This document shows, piece by piece, positions 1 through 12,148 of a DNA stretch of 64,000 bases. Position numbers and translations under genes: made by a program. Source of the stretch: Blasia pusilla (Eukaryota > Marchantiophyta > Marchantiopsida > Blasiales). Under the pieces are notes generated by a model, which made no database searches, had not been told where the DNA came from, and saw only the letters and a program-made list of their open reading frames with translations. How positions within the stretch are numbered: position 1 is the stretch's first letter; each line of letters begins with the position of its first letter. The DNA lies in the NCBI GenBank assembly GCA_050084515.1, contig CM114271.1:42346001-42410000 (forward strand), written 5' to 3'.

Positions 1-53
1 TGCCTGTTGGAGATATACCGACTAAACTTCAGCTCCGCTCGGTGAAAACATGA

Positions 54-57
<4 letters not shown>

Positions 58-106
<49 letters not shown>

Positions 107-156
107 ATTACAAAAATGGCAGTGGAAATGAGTCACGCACCAGCTGGAGGCGGTTT

Positions 157-205
<49 letters not shown>

Positions 206-339
206 ATTACAAAAATGGCAGTGGAAATGAGTCACGCACCAGCTGGAGGCGGTTTGTGTGTGTGTGTGTGTCTCTCTCTCTCTGTGATTACAAAAATGGC
301 AGTGGAAATGAGTCACGCACCAGCTGGAGGCGGTTTGTG
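58..339. repeat. compound (CT)n microsatellite and 59-bp minisatellite
   Basis: Three near-identical units of about 59 bp, beginning CTGTGATTACAAAAATGGCA and ending GGCGGTTTGTG, lie at 102-160, 201-259 and 282-339. They are separated by pure CT runs and, before the third unit, a short TG run. The CT tract before unit 1 starts near 58. The array is a microsatellite whose flank was copied along with it. Both strands are open because the repeat encodes Ser-Leu or Arg-Glu runs, which should not be read as protein. Confidence 0.95.
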
Positions 340-1441
340 CTATCCTCAGCTCGATGAGGATGTAGCTGAGAATCGATGCCAGAAGGATCGGTGCAGCTTG
401 GAAGATAAACACGGAACCTATACAGCACAAAAGACATGGTGAGTCTCAGCCTCCTTACCTCCCTCAAAACCTCGTCAAGTCATACCTAAGCCGTATGAGA
501 ACGTTGCGCAACCTGCCTCTCTCACCCAAATGCCACGTTCAAATTGGGTGCAAACCTTGCGCTCCCAAGAATTTCGAGTCCAGATGGTCATCCACCCTTG
601 CGAGAAACCTTCTGCCCGCTCCCAGAGGTTCGAGTATCCAGTAGGATACCCAAAACGCCAGCGAGAGTGCGATGAGCAGTTCCACAGTGCGCTTGGCTAC
701 TACCACCACGATCGGGCCCATTCTTTCCCTGGAGATTTCCAGCTGCAGCGAAGAGTGTCGTGCTGCTACCGTCTTCCAGCGGTCCGCTCACGCACTCGTT
801 CACCAGTGAGCCTTCACGAGCATGCCTCCCGAATTCTTGGACCCCATTTGTTCATCACACTCACTCGGAGTCGAGTCTCGAACTCGAACTCACGCGAGGA
901 GGCAAAAACCTCCCGCGGTGCAGTAGAACTGTCATGCACTATGACCGGACGTACGGTCAGACAGATTGAGATTCGGCATTCCTCTCTGACTACCGTCACT
1001 ACCCACGAGCTCGAGTAATGGGAAGCAAGAAAGATATCAAGAAAGAGAAGCTCATAAGAGCGATTGAGCGGAAAGCGCTTCTTCACCAGACTGTTCACTG
1101 TTGCAGCGACCGCAAGATCCAGCAGAACCGAAATTGATTGACGCGCGGACAAATGCACAATCAATGCGGCTCGCCGCAGTTGCGAGCCCGACTCTGCCGA
1201 CTCTGCCCGAGTCCTTCGTCAGTCAGTCAGTCCGCTGCATCCGGATCCGCAGAAATTACTTCTATCCGCTCAGTCCACTCTCTAGTCAGAGAGAGAGCAC
1301 CATGCGCCGATCCCAAACTGCTCACCTCTCGTCTTGCGCGGCTCTTTATACCACCCGCTTCCCGGCGACGACCATCTCTGCCATAGCTCTTGCGAAGTTG
1401 GGAAATCTGTCGTGGTTTCGACATTGGTTATTATGTTTGAA
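340..1441. other. unassigned, GC-richer stretch
   Basis: This stretch is visibly less AT-rich than the following 10 kb. The longest open frame (530-1018, plus) has no recognisable domain and a composition like random translation. A GTGAGT donor-like site follows ATG at about 437-443, and a TTTATA box-like run lies near 1344-1350. It could be the edge of a host gene or promoter lying left of the window, but nothing here decides that. Confidence 0.4.
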
Positions 1442-2071
1442 CTAGTGTGCGGCCCGTGCTTTCACGGGACTAATCTCGTTGGGAAAAAAAATTTCTTGTC
1501 GTCATTGTCAAAGATTTTTTCTTGTCCCTCCTCTTGCACTCCCTCCCATAATAATATAGAAAGATGTAGGATGACTTTTTTCATTTAACTATGGAAATCC
1601 ACCGTGCGTTCGTTTAGGTTTGACGGAGAAAATTCATGTCTATTTTTGGAATTTCCTATTTGAGAGGCAACGTTTCTTCTATGTATAGTGGGACGATTCA
1701 TAATAAAAAATTCAATTATTGTCCATGTTTTCAAAAGATTGTTTTTAGTTCGGTTGTCATGCGTCAAGTAGATGTATGGAAATGAACAAGGTATTCTCCC
1801 ATAACATGGAAAAAAATTAGATTATATTATAGATTTTCTTATAGGAAATATCTTTAATAAAAATTACTAATTCTTGATTTTTTGTATCAAAAGTAGTAAT
1901 TTGCTATCCATGGAATATAATGGATTACACCAATGACAAGAAGATATGTAAATCCAAAATTCAAACAAGAGGAAATAAAAAAGGGGGTTGATTATTTCTA
2001 ACCACTAAAATCATACGTGAAAACTATCCCATATGCAATTAAATATTTGCACGGGCCTAATTTTCTAACGA
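1442..2071 (-). mobile_element. probable non-autonomous Helitron
   Basis: Read on the minus strand, the 3' end carries the hairpin CCCGTGAAAGCACGGG, followed after seven bases by CTAG and then a host T. This is the Helitron 3' terminus pattern (hairpin, short spacer, CTRR, insertion before T). About 630 bp upstream on the same strand, TC preceded by A opens a segment that carries the same GGCCCGTGC motif about 15 bases in, as many plant Helitron 5' ends do. No terminal inverted repeats or duplication are expected and none are seen. The 3' end is better supported than the 5' end. The interior is AT-rich and non-coding. Confidence 0.5.
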
Positions 2072-5000
2072 TCTTTGATCTACAAATATTTTTTTACTGG
2101 ATACTAGGCTGAAAAAAGAGAAATGAATAACTTCCATTTGTAAAAGCCTTTAGACACATTTCAACAATGATGTCTCAATTCTATATTTTAACATGCAAGG
2201 AGCCAACACCCAATAAGAGAACAAATAAATGTCCTACTTAAGACTTTAGATGGTGAAAATCTTGTGTAGGAATCTGAAAATTTGACCTGAGCCCCGTTAC
2301 TTGAAAAATAAAACTATCTCACCCTTCAAATTAGAAAAAAAATGAAAATTCCTTTCTCTTATCCTACACCCATGTCCACAGTTGTTTTCTTAATTCACTC
2401 CCCTCATTTTGGAAACAAGTGGACGTCCGTGTGATGCACATTATCATTTAAAATAATTAGAACAAATTACCTTGTAACTAACCCCCCAAAATCTTAATTA
2501 CCTTCTCACATCAACTTTGAAAAAATCTTATTGGTTAAGAAATCAAATGATCCTATTGGCTAAGAGAGCCACATGTCAACACAAGGGGAGTTCGGAAATC
2601 AAAGGGGCGCTATGTAATAATGACATAGATGATTGTTATCAAATTCCCACTTTCATTTTATGTTCTCTTTTTTTCCAAAATATTTTGCTGAGTAAAACTC
2701 GGAAAAAATAATTAAGTTACTTTGTAAATATTTTTTCGCAAACGGGGAAATTTAATAAATATAACTTGGGAGAGAAAACCAAATTTAAAAAATACGCTCA
2801 ATGAGAAAGTAATTTTAAATATTCCTATGTAAACTTCTCTTTTCCAAGTAAACCATGGTTAACCTAACTCAACCCAACTTGAGGATCTCTAGGGCTAAAG
2901 GGTTATGTAAAGATATGTTAGAAGATCTAAGGAGCACAACTTTAAAGTGAGAGAACCTCTTTAGGCTAGCCATACCAAACCTTTGAAATTAGAAAGGTTA
3001 AAAAAATAAGATGTGAAATTTCAAAATTCGAACATCCCAATTCTTCTCCAATGTTTGTACTAGATTTTAATACTAGCTAGATATGTAAAAAGGACAATGT
3101 CAAGATGATCATTCATACATGTGATATGTCACATCTTTACAACTACCAAAAAAGTAGTACTTCTAATAAATTAGACAAGTTGGCCAATCAAACCCTTGTG
3201 AATTGGACTAAAATAAAATCACATACTTAAAAATGTGTAAGATTTATCTTCGTATAAATCCCGTTGGGACTACAAATCTCCCTTACTTTACTCCTACATT
3301 GTGTCACTGCCTTCACATCCTCTACTCCAATTTACCATCCTACATGCAAGTTGAAGACATTTAGGGTATGATTGCAACAACTTACAAAAACCCATTTGGA
3401 CAATCTCTCTCTAAACCTCAATTAGGCTATGCTAAAAATCTTTATAAATATCATCTCAATCAAGGAGAAGCAGCAACTTGAGATGGTTACAAAGGAGGCA
3501 CATCATAGGGGAGATAATGGCTAAATTTGTAGGTCATCTTGTATATATTAACCCTGTAATTATTAACTCACCAAAAAATAATGATTTGCAATTTTACTTC
3601 TTGTAAGTTATGTATGCCAAATTTCCTCTTTTTTTTGCAAATCAGTCTTGAAAAAATCCTACCAACCTTCGATATGAGATTCTAGGTAAATCCATAGTTC
3701 ACATCAAGGTGATGTTTAGATAGTGAGATAGGTACGTGAACAAATACCAGCCATCTTCAATTGACTCAATTCATAAATTATGTCAATTGAAATAAATTTT
3801 AAATGATAATTTATGATACTTTTATTTAAATAATAATAACATATATATGCACAAGAGGAAAATATATATGTATGAACATATTAAAATTTTCAATATTTAA
3901 AAAACTTTCGTGAAAAAAAACATAAGAAATCCTCAAGAATACAATAAATATTAATGTAATGATCCATACTTCCAAAAGAAACCGTCTTTCGTAAAAATAT
4001 TCATATTTAAGACATTATTACGCAAGCATCACGTGTGGATCGTGAACATCCTCACCATCTACATATAGAAGGGTATTTTTTAATTTCAATACATAAATCA
4101 ATATCTAAATGACTAATGACGACATTAAAAGAAATTAGACGAGTGCCCTCGGAAAATCGTGTCGCTTGTAAACGAGAGGAACCAATACGTTACTATGACC
4201 TTTGGTGTAACATTTTGTATCATTGGTGGAAATCAGGCACTATGGATATCTATGGAGAAGAGAACAAACACATGTTAATTTCTGAAAATAAAAGGTGAGA
4301 ATTGGTTATTCAAGCAAATGAATAAAATAAAAGGGAAAGAAGCCTCAACCAACTAAATCAAATAGTAGAATCTTACTTCTCCCATAAATATAGTCAAAAT
4401 GTTGTCGAGACTTGTACCGGTGATTCCACGGTACCCAAAAGAATTCAGGATTGCTTAACCAAATTCCCAAGGGCCGTTTATTGAGAACATTCGATTGTTT
4501 GAAATGGAACTACTTTTGTTGGCGTGCACTATAAATGTTTTTCTATGTTCCGCTCTCCTTAACTTTGTAATATACTTCTTTGTAATATACTTCTTTGTAA
4601 CGTTTAGAGTGTCGGGGGAAAGTATTTCATGTGCACGATGAAATTAAATAAAGTGATCAAATTTAGAAAGTAACATTCAGAAGATTGTATTTTGGGAAAA
4701 TCATTCTAATGTTGACAATAAGTTTTTCTTGCATATGAGCAAGTCTACATGTGAAAATACGCCCACGCTATGGGAAACATTATAGTTACAAGTTTGTTTT
4801 AATCATTTTATTTCTCTTCCTTTAATTGATATCCTTTTCGCTATTTGCGAGGTTACTTCCTAAAAGATACTCCCATGGGTGGGCAAGTTGAACATACAAA
4901 TTTTTTGTTTAACAACTCTTACAATCGTTCACTCGCTTAACTTGGGTTGTCTCGAAGGCATAATTTTTAAACCTTGCATTTTCCTCCCATGCCTAAGCCC

Positions 5001-5641
5001 ATTTTTCTATTTTCCAATACCTTATAACTTAAATACGAGAGGCATTCGATGAGAACTTTACTAGCAAAGCCCCATAGTTTCTCATTAGCCCAAAGGTAAG
5101 CCATTAATCTACACATCCATTATGAATGATATCCTTTTGCAACATGGTAGTGATTGATAAGATCTCACAAACTAATCTTCTCCTGGATCAGATATTAGTT
5201 TATTATGATTACTTTGCACATTCTCTAAGAAATTGAGTGTTGCAAGTCCCAAACACACTCAACTCATATAACTATTTCCAAAGTATGTTACGAGAAAGTT
5301 CTTGCAAGACCTTTTGCAGATTATTTAACACACATGCACTTGCAAATTCTCTCTTAAAAAAACATGCAAAAACTTTGAAAAAAATATGTTAATTTGTGCT
5401 AACCTACCCTTCACTTGTGCCCCCTCAGTTTTTCCATTTTATCTCCTTTCTACAAGCTTCCCTCCCACTTCCTCCTCCACATTTTCTACTTCGTTGGCTT
5501 GCACTTCCTCCGCAATTCAACAAAATTTTACCATATTATTACATATTGAAGAGGGAAATCATACCATTCATGAACACTTGTGAAATTGTAAGTGGATTGT
5601 TGAAAAAATTCAACGAATATTAAATTCAAAGGTCTTAAATG

Positions 5642-5643
<2 letters not shown>

Positions 5644-5692
<49 letters not shown>
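5644..5692. repeat. (CT)n(TA)n microsatellite
   Basis: A run of about 14 CT dinucleotides passes directly into about 11 TA dinucleotides and then a T tract. Confidence 0.95.
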
Positions 5693-5693
<1 letters not shown>

Positions 5694-6073
5694 TTTTTTA
5701 ATCCATAAAAAATGCTTATTACCTTATCTTAGATGTTAACTTACGCATATATGTTATATGAACCGGCCCAAGTCACTTTATAAAGTGTCATTGTAAATAT
5801 CTTTATACTTAACTATATACATTGTATGTCTTGAGCTTAGGAATACACAGAAAAATAGGGTTTCACACAAATAAAGTATGTGTCTATGGACTTATATCCA
5901 TACAAGGGACGGACGTGTCTATGCGGGCCCAACCGCATGTCTCTCGCACTCGAGGCCGCCCTACTTGCACATGATAACGCATCGTCCCCCTTGGCTTGGC
6001 TTGCATCCAACCCGTGCAAGAGGGGTACATGCAAGGTGGGATTTTACTTTGTTCTAGTTCTTTTCTGGGGGGC

Positions 6074-6089
6074 GACACGGGCCCGTGTC
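6074..6089. repeat. 16-bp perfect palindrome in a GC-rich hairpin cluster
   Basis: GACACGGGCCCGTGTC is a perfect palindrome, followed by TAG. In the same GC-richer island (5880-6090) are smaller stems, ATGCGG/CCGCAT around 5914-5935 and TATGGA/TCCATA around 5884-5901. The island stands out from AT-rich flanks. It may be a transposon terminus, but no partner end was found. Confidence 0.6.
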
Positions 6090-6259
6090 TAGCACATTTG
6101 GGAGGGATGCAGATCAAACACGTGTAGAGATTGTGGACTTGACATGGGATAGGATTGCGTTAGGAATGCAAGCCACATTGCGAGAATAAGTATAGGATCA
6201 AATGCAAGAAGGCATTTTCGAACTTTTTTGGACAAGTTTGTCCCAAGGACAAACAAGTT

Positions 6260-7394
6260 TATTTCTATGCAACCTTGCAAAAAATCCCCTCAAACTCCAC
6301 CTACTATCCTTTACACCAAAATATAAATCTCTATGTATTATCTTGTGAAGATGTTAGCCAGTTTTTTATGTGTGTTCACTTAAATAATCTCTACTTCACT
6401 TGTCAAGACTCTCTCCCGAATGAAAGGATAATGCACTTCAATATACTTTGTCCTTCTCTAAAAGACTTAATTTCTTACCAAATGAATGCTACTTAAGTTA
6501 TTTGCATAGAGGGTAGTTGGATTTGAACATTCTAAGCCTATATCCACATTAAAACTGTTGAACGAAACTAATCCATATGTTTCCGTGGTTACTCTTATGT
6601 GTTCACCCTTTATTTATGATGATCCAAAAATTGGTTGCTTCTTTGAAGGTCAACATATTACAACAATGCCAAATTGGAATACATATCTGAAAGTGAATAT
6701 TCTTTTAAGGGCACTCCCTATCCAATTTATATCATGATATCTATGTATATCTAAAGGTTGTGACGATAACTAGTGAAGTTAAGATTAAATAATGAACTTC
6801 ATACATCCCAAGACTAACTTCATTATATCAAGTTGGGTTTCTTTAGTGAATTCATAAACCTCATAATACAGATAGGGCCTTATGATAGTCAAATACACCA
6901 AGTTGCCAAACATACCACAATATGTATTGGAGTTACTTATCTCATCATCTTCATCCACTCTAAGCTTCACACTCTATTTAATGACATTGAGACTAGCTTG
7001 GATGCTTTCATATCAAACTCATAAAGATGATCAACATTGTATTGGCCTCAAAGTAGCCATGTATAACTTCCAGACTTTATGATATCTATACCAAAAAAGT
7101 CAATGAGTTCTCCTAATTCTCTCATCTCAAACTGTGCTTATAATTGCACTTTATATTTTATATCAATTGTGTGCTAGTACCAAACACAATCAAATCATCA
7201 ACATCAACTATGATCAACATCATGTATCTTTAAGAACTTAGCGAATAAAGTGAGGAATATGAATTTTTAACCTAAATACAAGGCATTTTAAGAACTTATT
7301 AATCTTACAATACCAAGCTCTGGAACCTTGTTTGAGTCCATAAATAGCATCTCTCAGTTGCATAGTAGAGAATGATAATTTGGATGCTCGTATC
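6260..7394 (-). pseudogene. decayed Ty1/copia pol fragment (RT and RNase H)
   Basis: Near 7310-7345 the minus strand reads DAIYGLKQGSRAWY, the copia RT signature (family form ALYGLKQAPRAWY). Near 7166-7213 it reads VDVDDLIVFGTS, matching the copia YVDDLIV catalytic block with the Tyr replaced. Near 6860-6950 it reads GNLVYLTIIRPYLYY, corresponding to the GSLIYLTITRPDI linker before RNase H. The frames are scattered and stops interrupt them, so it is dead. The copy is cut at about 7394, where the unusual Ty3 element begins on the other strand. The RNase H and 3' end toward 6260 are poorly preserved. Confidence 0.8.
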
Positions 7395-7660
7395 GATGGG
7401 GTTGAACAAAACATCAGAAGAGTCATACAATGTGTTGGTAGGGAGTATGGTGTTGTATCCCCTTAGGTTTATCCTTGATTTTTTGTAGGAGATAGTTGCC
7501 TATTGGCCAAGGTGGAAATCAGGTGATGGAAGGATGAATGAGCGACTCATTGTATTTTTTTGGTGTTGTGATGGTCCACCATGAGATGCTATGAATACTT
7601 TGGTAGCATTTATTGGTAGATTAGTTGGCCAAGAGAGTTATTGGAGGGGGGAAATTCAAA
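7395..7660 (+). pseudogene. protease C-terminal half and linker, copy 2
   Basis: The translation around 7420-7520 (SYNVLVGSMVLYPLRFILDF) matches the protease-end segment of the best copy (SYDVLVGSTVLYPLGFILDL, minus strand about 35690-35760). Around 7607-7655 follow VAFIGRLVGQESYWRG, matching AAFTGSVRWPRELLEG at the start of the linker before the methyltransferase. One in-frame stop is visible at about 7485. Confidence 0.75.
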
Positions 7661-8425
7661 TAACATTATGAGAAAGGATAGTCCCAAGAAGAGACATGCC
7701 ATGTTGAGTGATGCCTCTTCCCATGGTACGGATAGTACTTCGCCATTATAGGATACGAGTAAAAATGAGGGAAGATGAGCTCATGAGGCAAGCGTGGAGC
7801 CATGGCTTTGTTCGAGTGTAGGTAGAGTCATGTGGCACTACATGGCAGATTTTGGCACCCTTGGATTCCACACCCGTTGTGTGACATGGCTCATAAGAAG
7901 GTGTGAGAGTGCTAGAACTATTTGGAGGGATGTAGTATTACAAGTTGGCATACGAGTATATCAACATGTATATATTGAGAGAGATGAGATTGACGAGTCT
8001 CATTATTCCATGTATCGAGGTTGGTCCAACAATATCTTGAATTGTTGCCGATACCAACATTTCCCAATGATATTTCATTGTCGGGGACGCAAGATCTTGA
8101 TATGATTGGAACCATAGATTTGGTGGTATTTTGATGGTCATGTCAAGGTCATTCATCGAGCAAACAAGGATTTAGGTAGCATGATTTGAGGTTGATCATG
8201 TTTTGGGAGATGTTGCAGGTACTATGATACTTGTAAGAGATGCAAACATGCTCTGCATATACCTTTATGGAAAATGTGTTGTTAGGAGGTGCTTGTGCAT
8301 CTATGATGAGGAATATGTATTAAGAAAGGACTTGGTTAGGACCATGACTATTCTTAGATATGGAGAATATTGCATTGTGTGCACATCGTTCATTGTTAAG
8401 ATGGAAAAACCTTCTACCATGAGAG

Positions 8426-9285
8426 GTACTAAGTATAGAAATCATAATTCTACTTCTCTCAGATCTTACTTTTAAAACTTTAAAAGCACAGAAAGATAGG
8501 AGATCCTGACAGGATCTTCCACTGAACCATGTACATGAGGGTAATCACTTACAAACTTGAAAGAGCAAATATGAAATGGATTGTATGCAAAACTAGTATG
8601 CAACTTCTATTGAGAACTTGGTGGTTGGCAACGCAACACCTTATTAGAATACACAAGACCTATAGAGAGGTGGTCTAAACCAAAATGCAAGAGTATGTGC
8701 TAAATTGGTTCTTTGAGCATTCTACACACCAATACACATTCCTTCTTAGTTGAGCAAGGCACCGGCAAAGCTTCAGATATGTAGGAGCTAATCTCAAAAC
8801 ACATAGCCGTAGAGGGCAGGAGTAGAAGTGAATCAAAGAAGTAGGAAAGAGAGAGGGAGTTATATAGTTTCCTAGAAGAGACCAATAGAGGGGACCACTG
8901 CATGGTAAGGCAAGGTGGAAGGGCCAGCACAACAGGAGCACGCGACACACTAGGAATAGGCTAGCACATTATGAGCAGGCCAACACAACAGGGGTAGGCC
9001 ATCACAACAGGGGCAAGCCAACACAACAGGGATAGGCCAACACAATAGGGGTAGGCTAGCACAACAAGGGTAGGCCATCATACCATGTGCACAATTTAAC
9101 ATAACCAAAACTAACAATAATAGTCTAAGAGGCAACTAGTAAACTAACTGAGACTTGTAACCATGGTAAACTTTCAACCATAGTTTGCAGAACTAACCAT
9201 AGTTAAAAAACTGAAAGAAAACAATAGACAATTTTATGTGAAATCCTAACACTAAGGTGAGCTTTTGAGGAGTTCAAAGAGTAGC
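8426..9285. other. unidentified insert inside copy 2
   Basis: About 860 bp with no counterpart in the best copy separate methyltransferase motif VIII (ends about 8425) from the following LTVD segment (starts about 9286). It holds a tandem repeat (8926-9084) and no recognisable protein. Its ends were not resolved to an element type. Confidence 0.6.
8926..9084. repeat. about 20-bp minisatellite
   Basis: Around seven to eight degenerate units with the core GGCCAACACAACAGGGGTA run head to tail. Spacing is about 20 bp with no unique spacers between units, which distinguishes it from a CRISPR array. Confidence 0.85.
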
Positions 9286-9445
9286 GCACTTGACAGTGGA
9301 TGTTACTTTAGATCTAGGATGGAAATCTTAGGTGATGATTCATGATGATAGACCACCCTTTTTGGTCGCCAATGTGGCGAGAGAGTTGAAGGCAAATTTA
9401 GCTACATTTGTGACCTTTTCTGACATCCCATGCCTTTCGTGAGGG

Positions 9446-10137
9446 AGGACTTTATATGATATGGAGTGCATTGGAGTCCAATGATGACCTCCAAAACTCA
9501 CTCCCTTGGACTTGGCTTGGTGTTTACACCCCAATGCTAACCTCCTGATCCATTCCATGCCCTTGGTTTACCTTGTAGATCCCGAAAGTAGAGTTCATGT
9601 CCCAAGCACCCTTAGATGTCCTCCCTCTTATATATAATTATGGGGTTCTCTGACCTCCCCCTACCCTTTGGGAAAGTCGTCTTGGCCCGCTCCTTTTGGC
9701 CCTCAACCTAACTGTCCTTTTGACTGTTTTTGGGCAGTTTTTCAATCTCTACCATGCATTTTTTGGGATCATTGGTGCGTTGGAATTGGCTTTGCATAAT
9801 ATTTCCAATGCCACTTTACTTGTCCCAAATGCATCTTGGGTCTAGCTGTTATGACCTGAAACAAAGTAAGACACCAAACGCTCATCAAGTTCCAATTCCC
9901 ATTCTCATCCTCTTTGGCAACCCACTCTTCTTAGACTCAATTCTTATCAAGTTGTGGTTCACATTTGGTCCACGTTTCATGAATTGAGATCATTAACACA
10001 TGAAATGCTGAGCCTTGCTCACATCTCGCATCTCATGTCTCCTCAAGAGATTTCTCTGACTTGCATCCATCATAGTATGAGCTACTAGCGTCGTGATATT
10101 TTGCATCGGCGCACGTTTGGTTATAAAGTTCATGACA
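9446..10137 (-). mobile_element. chromovirus solo LTR fragment
   Basis: From about 9446 the sequence matches the chromovirus LTRs at 14760-15412 and 21130-21790: GACCTCCAAAA-CTCACTC, then the block ending GTTTGG-TATAAAGTTCATGACA at 10137. The LTR's first part is missing. It replaces or follows a deletion of the RT region of copy 2, since copy 2 resumes in RNase H downstream. The orientation is that of the full chromovirus (minus). Confidence 0.75.
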
Positions 10138-10169
10138 ATTTTAGGCCTAGAAACGATGCCTACTCATAA

Positions 10170-11600
10170 ATATGTCGAGAAATGGGGTTTTTTTGGCTTA
10201 CTTGAGCCAATTAAACAAGATTATAGAGACAATGTACACGTTTTTTAATGGGGAATGCTTGTTTCGTGGGCCATGGCACATTTCTGTTGTTATGTGTTTG
10301 TCAACCCTTTTACGCTCATCATTGACCATCAACCATTAAGATGGTTGATGGAGGCTTAAAAACGAGCTCATTAGATAGGTTATATTACTATAAGAGTATC
10401 ATTTTCAAGTGGCTCATATGCTAGGTTGGTTGAACCAAAATGCAGATGGGTTGAGTTGTAACCAATGTTCAGGTTAGAGAGATGAGACATTAGCTCGATG
10501 ACAATGAGAGAATAATGAGGAGATGATTTCATCTTGGCATGCATTTTCCTTCCTATGTTGGTAGACTATATCAGTCCAATAGCATCCAACAACTCTAGTG
10601 GATGGGGTCGGATGATGAGTTTCCATTGACTCTCTAGATCTAGAGATCAATAAGGAGGCGACATGTAGCTAGTCGTGATATCCATGATGATGATGATGAT
10701 GCGGTTGTAGAATACTTACATAGTGGTGTCATAACGAGCATAAAGAGTTTTAGAAAGCAAGATCAAATCCTACTAAGAGCCATGAGGTTCAAGTAGCAAA
10801 CGACGAATGTGGGAGAGTAGTAGAGCACAAGTGGTGCCTCATCCTTCCTAGCAAGTATGTGTTATAAAACATAAATGTGAGGAGTTGGGGCATTTTGGAG
10901 TAAAGCGTACCTGCATCTTACTCATGGTTCAATACTGATAGTATGACATGCAGATTGATATTCGATTGTTTGTAGCCAAATGTATGGTGTGCAATCAAGT
11001 ACGAGCATCCTTCGATGCTCATATCCCATCAAAATATTTTTTTATCATGGGATTAGGTTATTTGTGGAGTCTACACTTTGTGAGACCTTTGGTATTTGTG
11101 AGGCATCCTCAAAGGTACATGTTGATCATGATGAAGCATTTCTCCAAATGGATTAAGTTGGTGGCACTATTGAATAAGGCAAGCGAGGGACCAGATTACA
11201 CATTTTTTGATTGTGTGTTGAGTCATTATGGTGCATGAGTATAAGTGTTGATGGATCAAGGTACCAAGTTTGAGGAGAGTTTTAGACCTTGTGTGATTAG
11301 GTGCTAATAGATCGCCCTACCACATCTAGGAATTATCATGACGCGGATGGGTTGGCGAAGAGAGTAGCGTAGGTAGTAAAGAGAGGGCTTCACAATTATG
11401 GCTTAGAGTGGGGATATTTAAGGGAGTGGAACCTATAGTTACCATGTTCGGCTACGGGGTATCACTTCAATCGGCAAACATCCTTGTCATCATTTTCAAT
11501 GTACTTTTTGCTCCATGGGAGATTGCGACTTACTTACAACCATTCAAAATTACATAGAAAATTAAGGTATTGAAACTTGATGACCTTGGTATATGGATAC
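10170..11600 (+). pseudogene. RNase H and integrase, copy 2
   Basis: RNase H is visible as NPFTLIIDHQPLRWLMEA near 10297-10355 and the tail NQNADGLSC near 10434. The integrase follows: KCMVCNQVRASF around 10979 retains both zinc-binding Cys. The first catalytic Asp is changed (LHFVRPL where the best copy has LDFAGPF, about 11077). HFSKWIKLVALLNKASEG is clear at about 11137-11190, and the second catalytic block (VLMDQGTKFEES) lies near 11248. Many stops show it is inactive. Confidence 0.85.
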
Positions 11601-11689
11601 AAGCATGTTCTCATACGACAAAGATATTTTGCAGACTTATCCCCATGGTTTTTGAGAACTTAGTTATTGCTCAACATAAGAATACAGTA

Positions 11690-12056
11690 AGTGATGTGAC
11701 CATTCATGGAGCATTATATTTTATAGGGATTAGGAGATTACGTGTACTTACATTAGGCAAAATTAATGTATTGTTGCATTTTGCGTTTGTACAAGGTGTT
11801 ACCTACCAAAGTCCACAAAATGGAGGAATATGATGGGATGGTTTGGAAGGATCATGGGTGTAATTTTGTGCCATATCATCTTCCTAATGTGGATGGAAGA
11901 ATACATCCAACCTTGGTTTTGGTACTTGGAGGCTTGAGATATATATTATGTGGAACTACAGGAAATACAACCACCATGTTGGTTTATGATGGTTGTTCTA
12001 GATGGTGTCATATGTCATGTTTGACCCCTCCTCTTAACGCGGTTCCCTTGAGATGA
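11690..12056 (+). pseudogene. integrase tail and PHD finger, copy 2
   Basis: The segment 11822-11900 gives DGMVWKDHG...YHLPN, matching the integrase tail of the best copy. A damaged PHD finger follows: ILCGTTGNTTTMLVYDGCSR, then HMSCLTPPLNAVPL, then two stops. The first zinc Cys reads Tyr and the third is also Tyr, while GC, His and the LTPPL loop are kept. The PHD at the integrase C-terminus is therefore a family trait, not an accident of one copy. Confidence 0.85.
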
Positions 12057-12148
12057 TGAGTGTATCCCAATGTTTAAAGGATATTAGATTATGTCAAGTG
12101 GATATAATATGTGGTACTTGGAGTTAGCACAACCAAATAATAGATATG

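Larger units (their letters stand above)
2072..6230. other. AT-rich intergenic sequence, no gene seen
   Basis: About 4.2 kb of AT-rich DNA with only short open frames. The frame at 4116-4298 (plus, 60 residues) has no recognisable motif. No transposon protein motif was found on either strand, though very old copies may be present. Contents worth noting are the microsatellite at 5644-5692 and the hairpin cluster at 5880-6090. Confidence 0.5.
7740..9445 (+). pseudogene. C5 DNA methyltransferase (DNMT3/DRM-like) remnant, copy 2
   Basis: The pieces align in order with the methyltransferase of the best copy. Motif II reads RVYQHVYIERDEIDES at about 7948-7997. Motif IV reads WSCQGHSS near 8137-8160, with the conserved Pro of Pro-Cys changed to Ser. 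Then come LRLIMFWEML near 8187-8215, motif VI as TFMENV near 8261-8280, and motif VIII as CAHRSLLRWKNLLP near 8379-8420. After the insert at 8426-9285, the C-terminal part resumes with LTVDVTLDLGWK at about 9290 and RPPF-VAN near 9350. Frameshifts and stops make it non-functional. Its value is that it confirms the enzyme belongs to the element. Confidence 0.8.

Noticed and set aside
50-442. 130-residue Ser/Leu-rich open frame (and its Arg/Glu-rich mirror)
   Set aside because: It is the translation of CT microsatellite and minisatellite units; no start context or conservation supports a protein.
530-1018. 162-residue plus-strand open frame as a host gene
   Set aside because: No domain, no sensible composition and overlapping frames on both strands. 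GC-richer DNA yields such frames by chance.
8926-9084. CRISPR-like array
   Set aside because: The 20-bp units abut without unique spacers and the genome is eukaryotic; it is a minisatellite.
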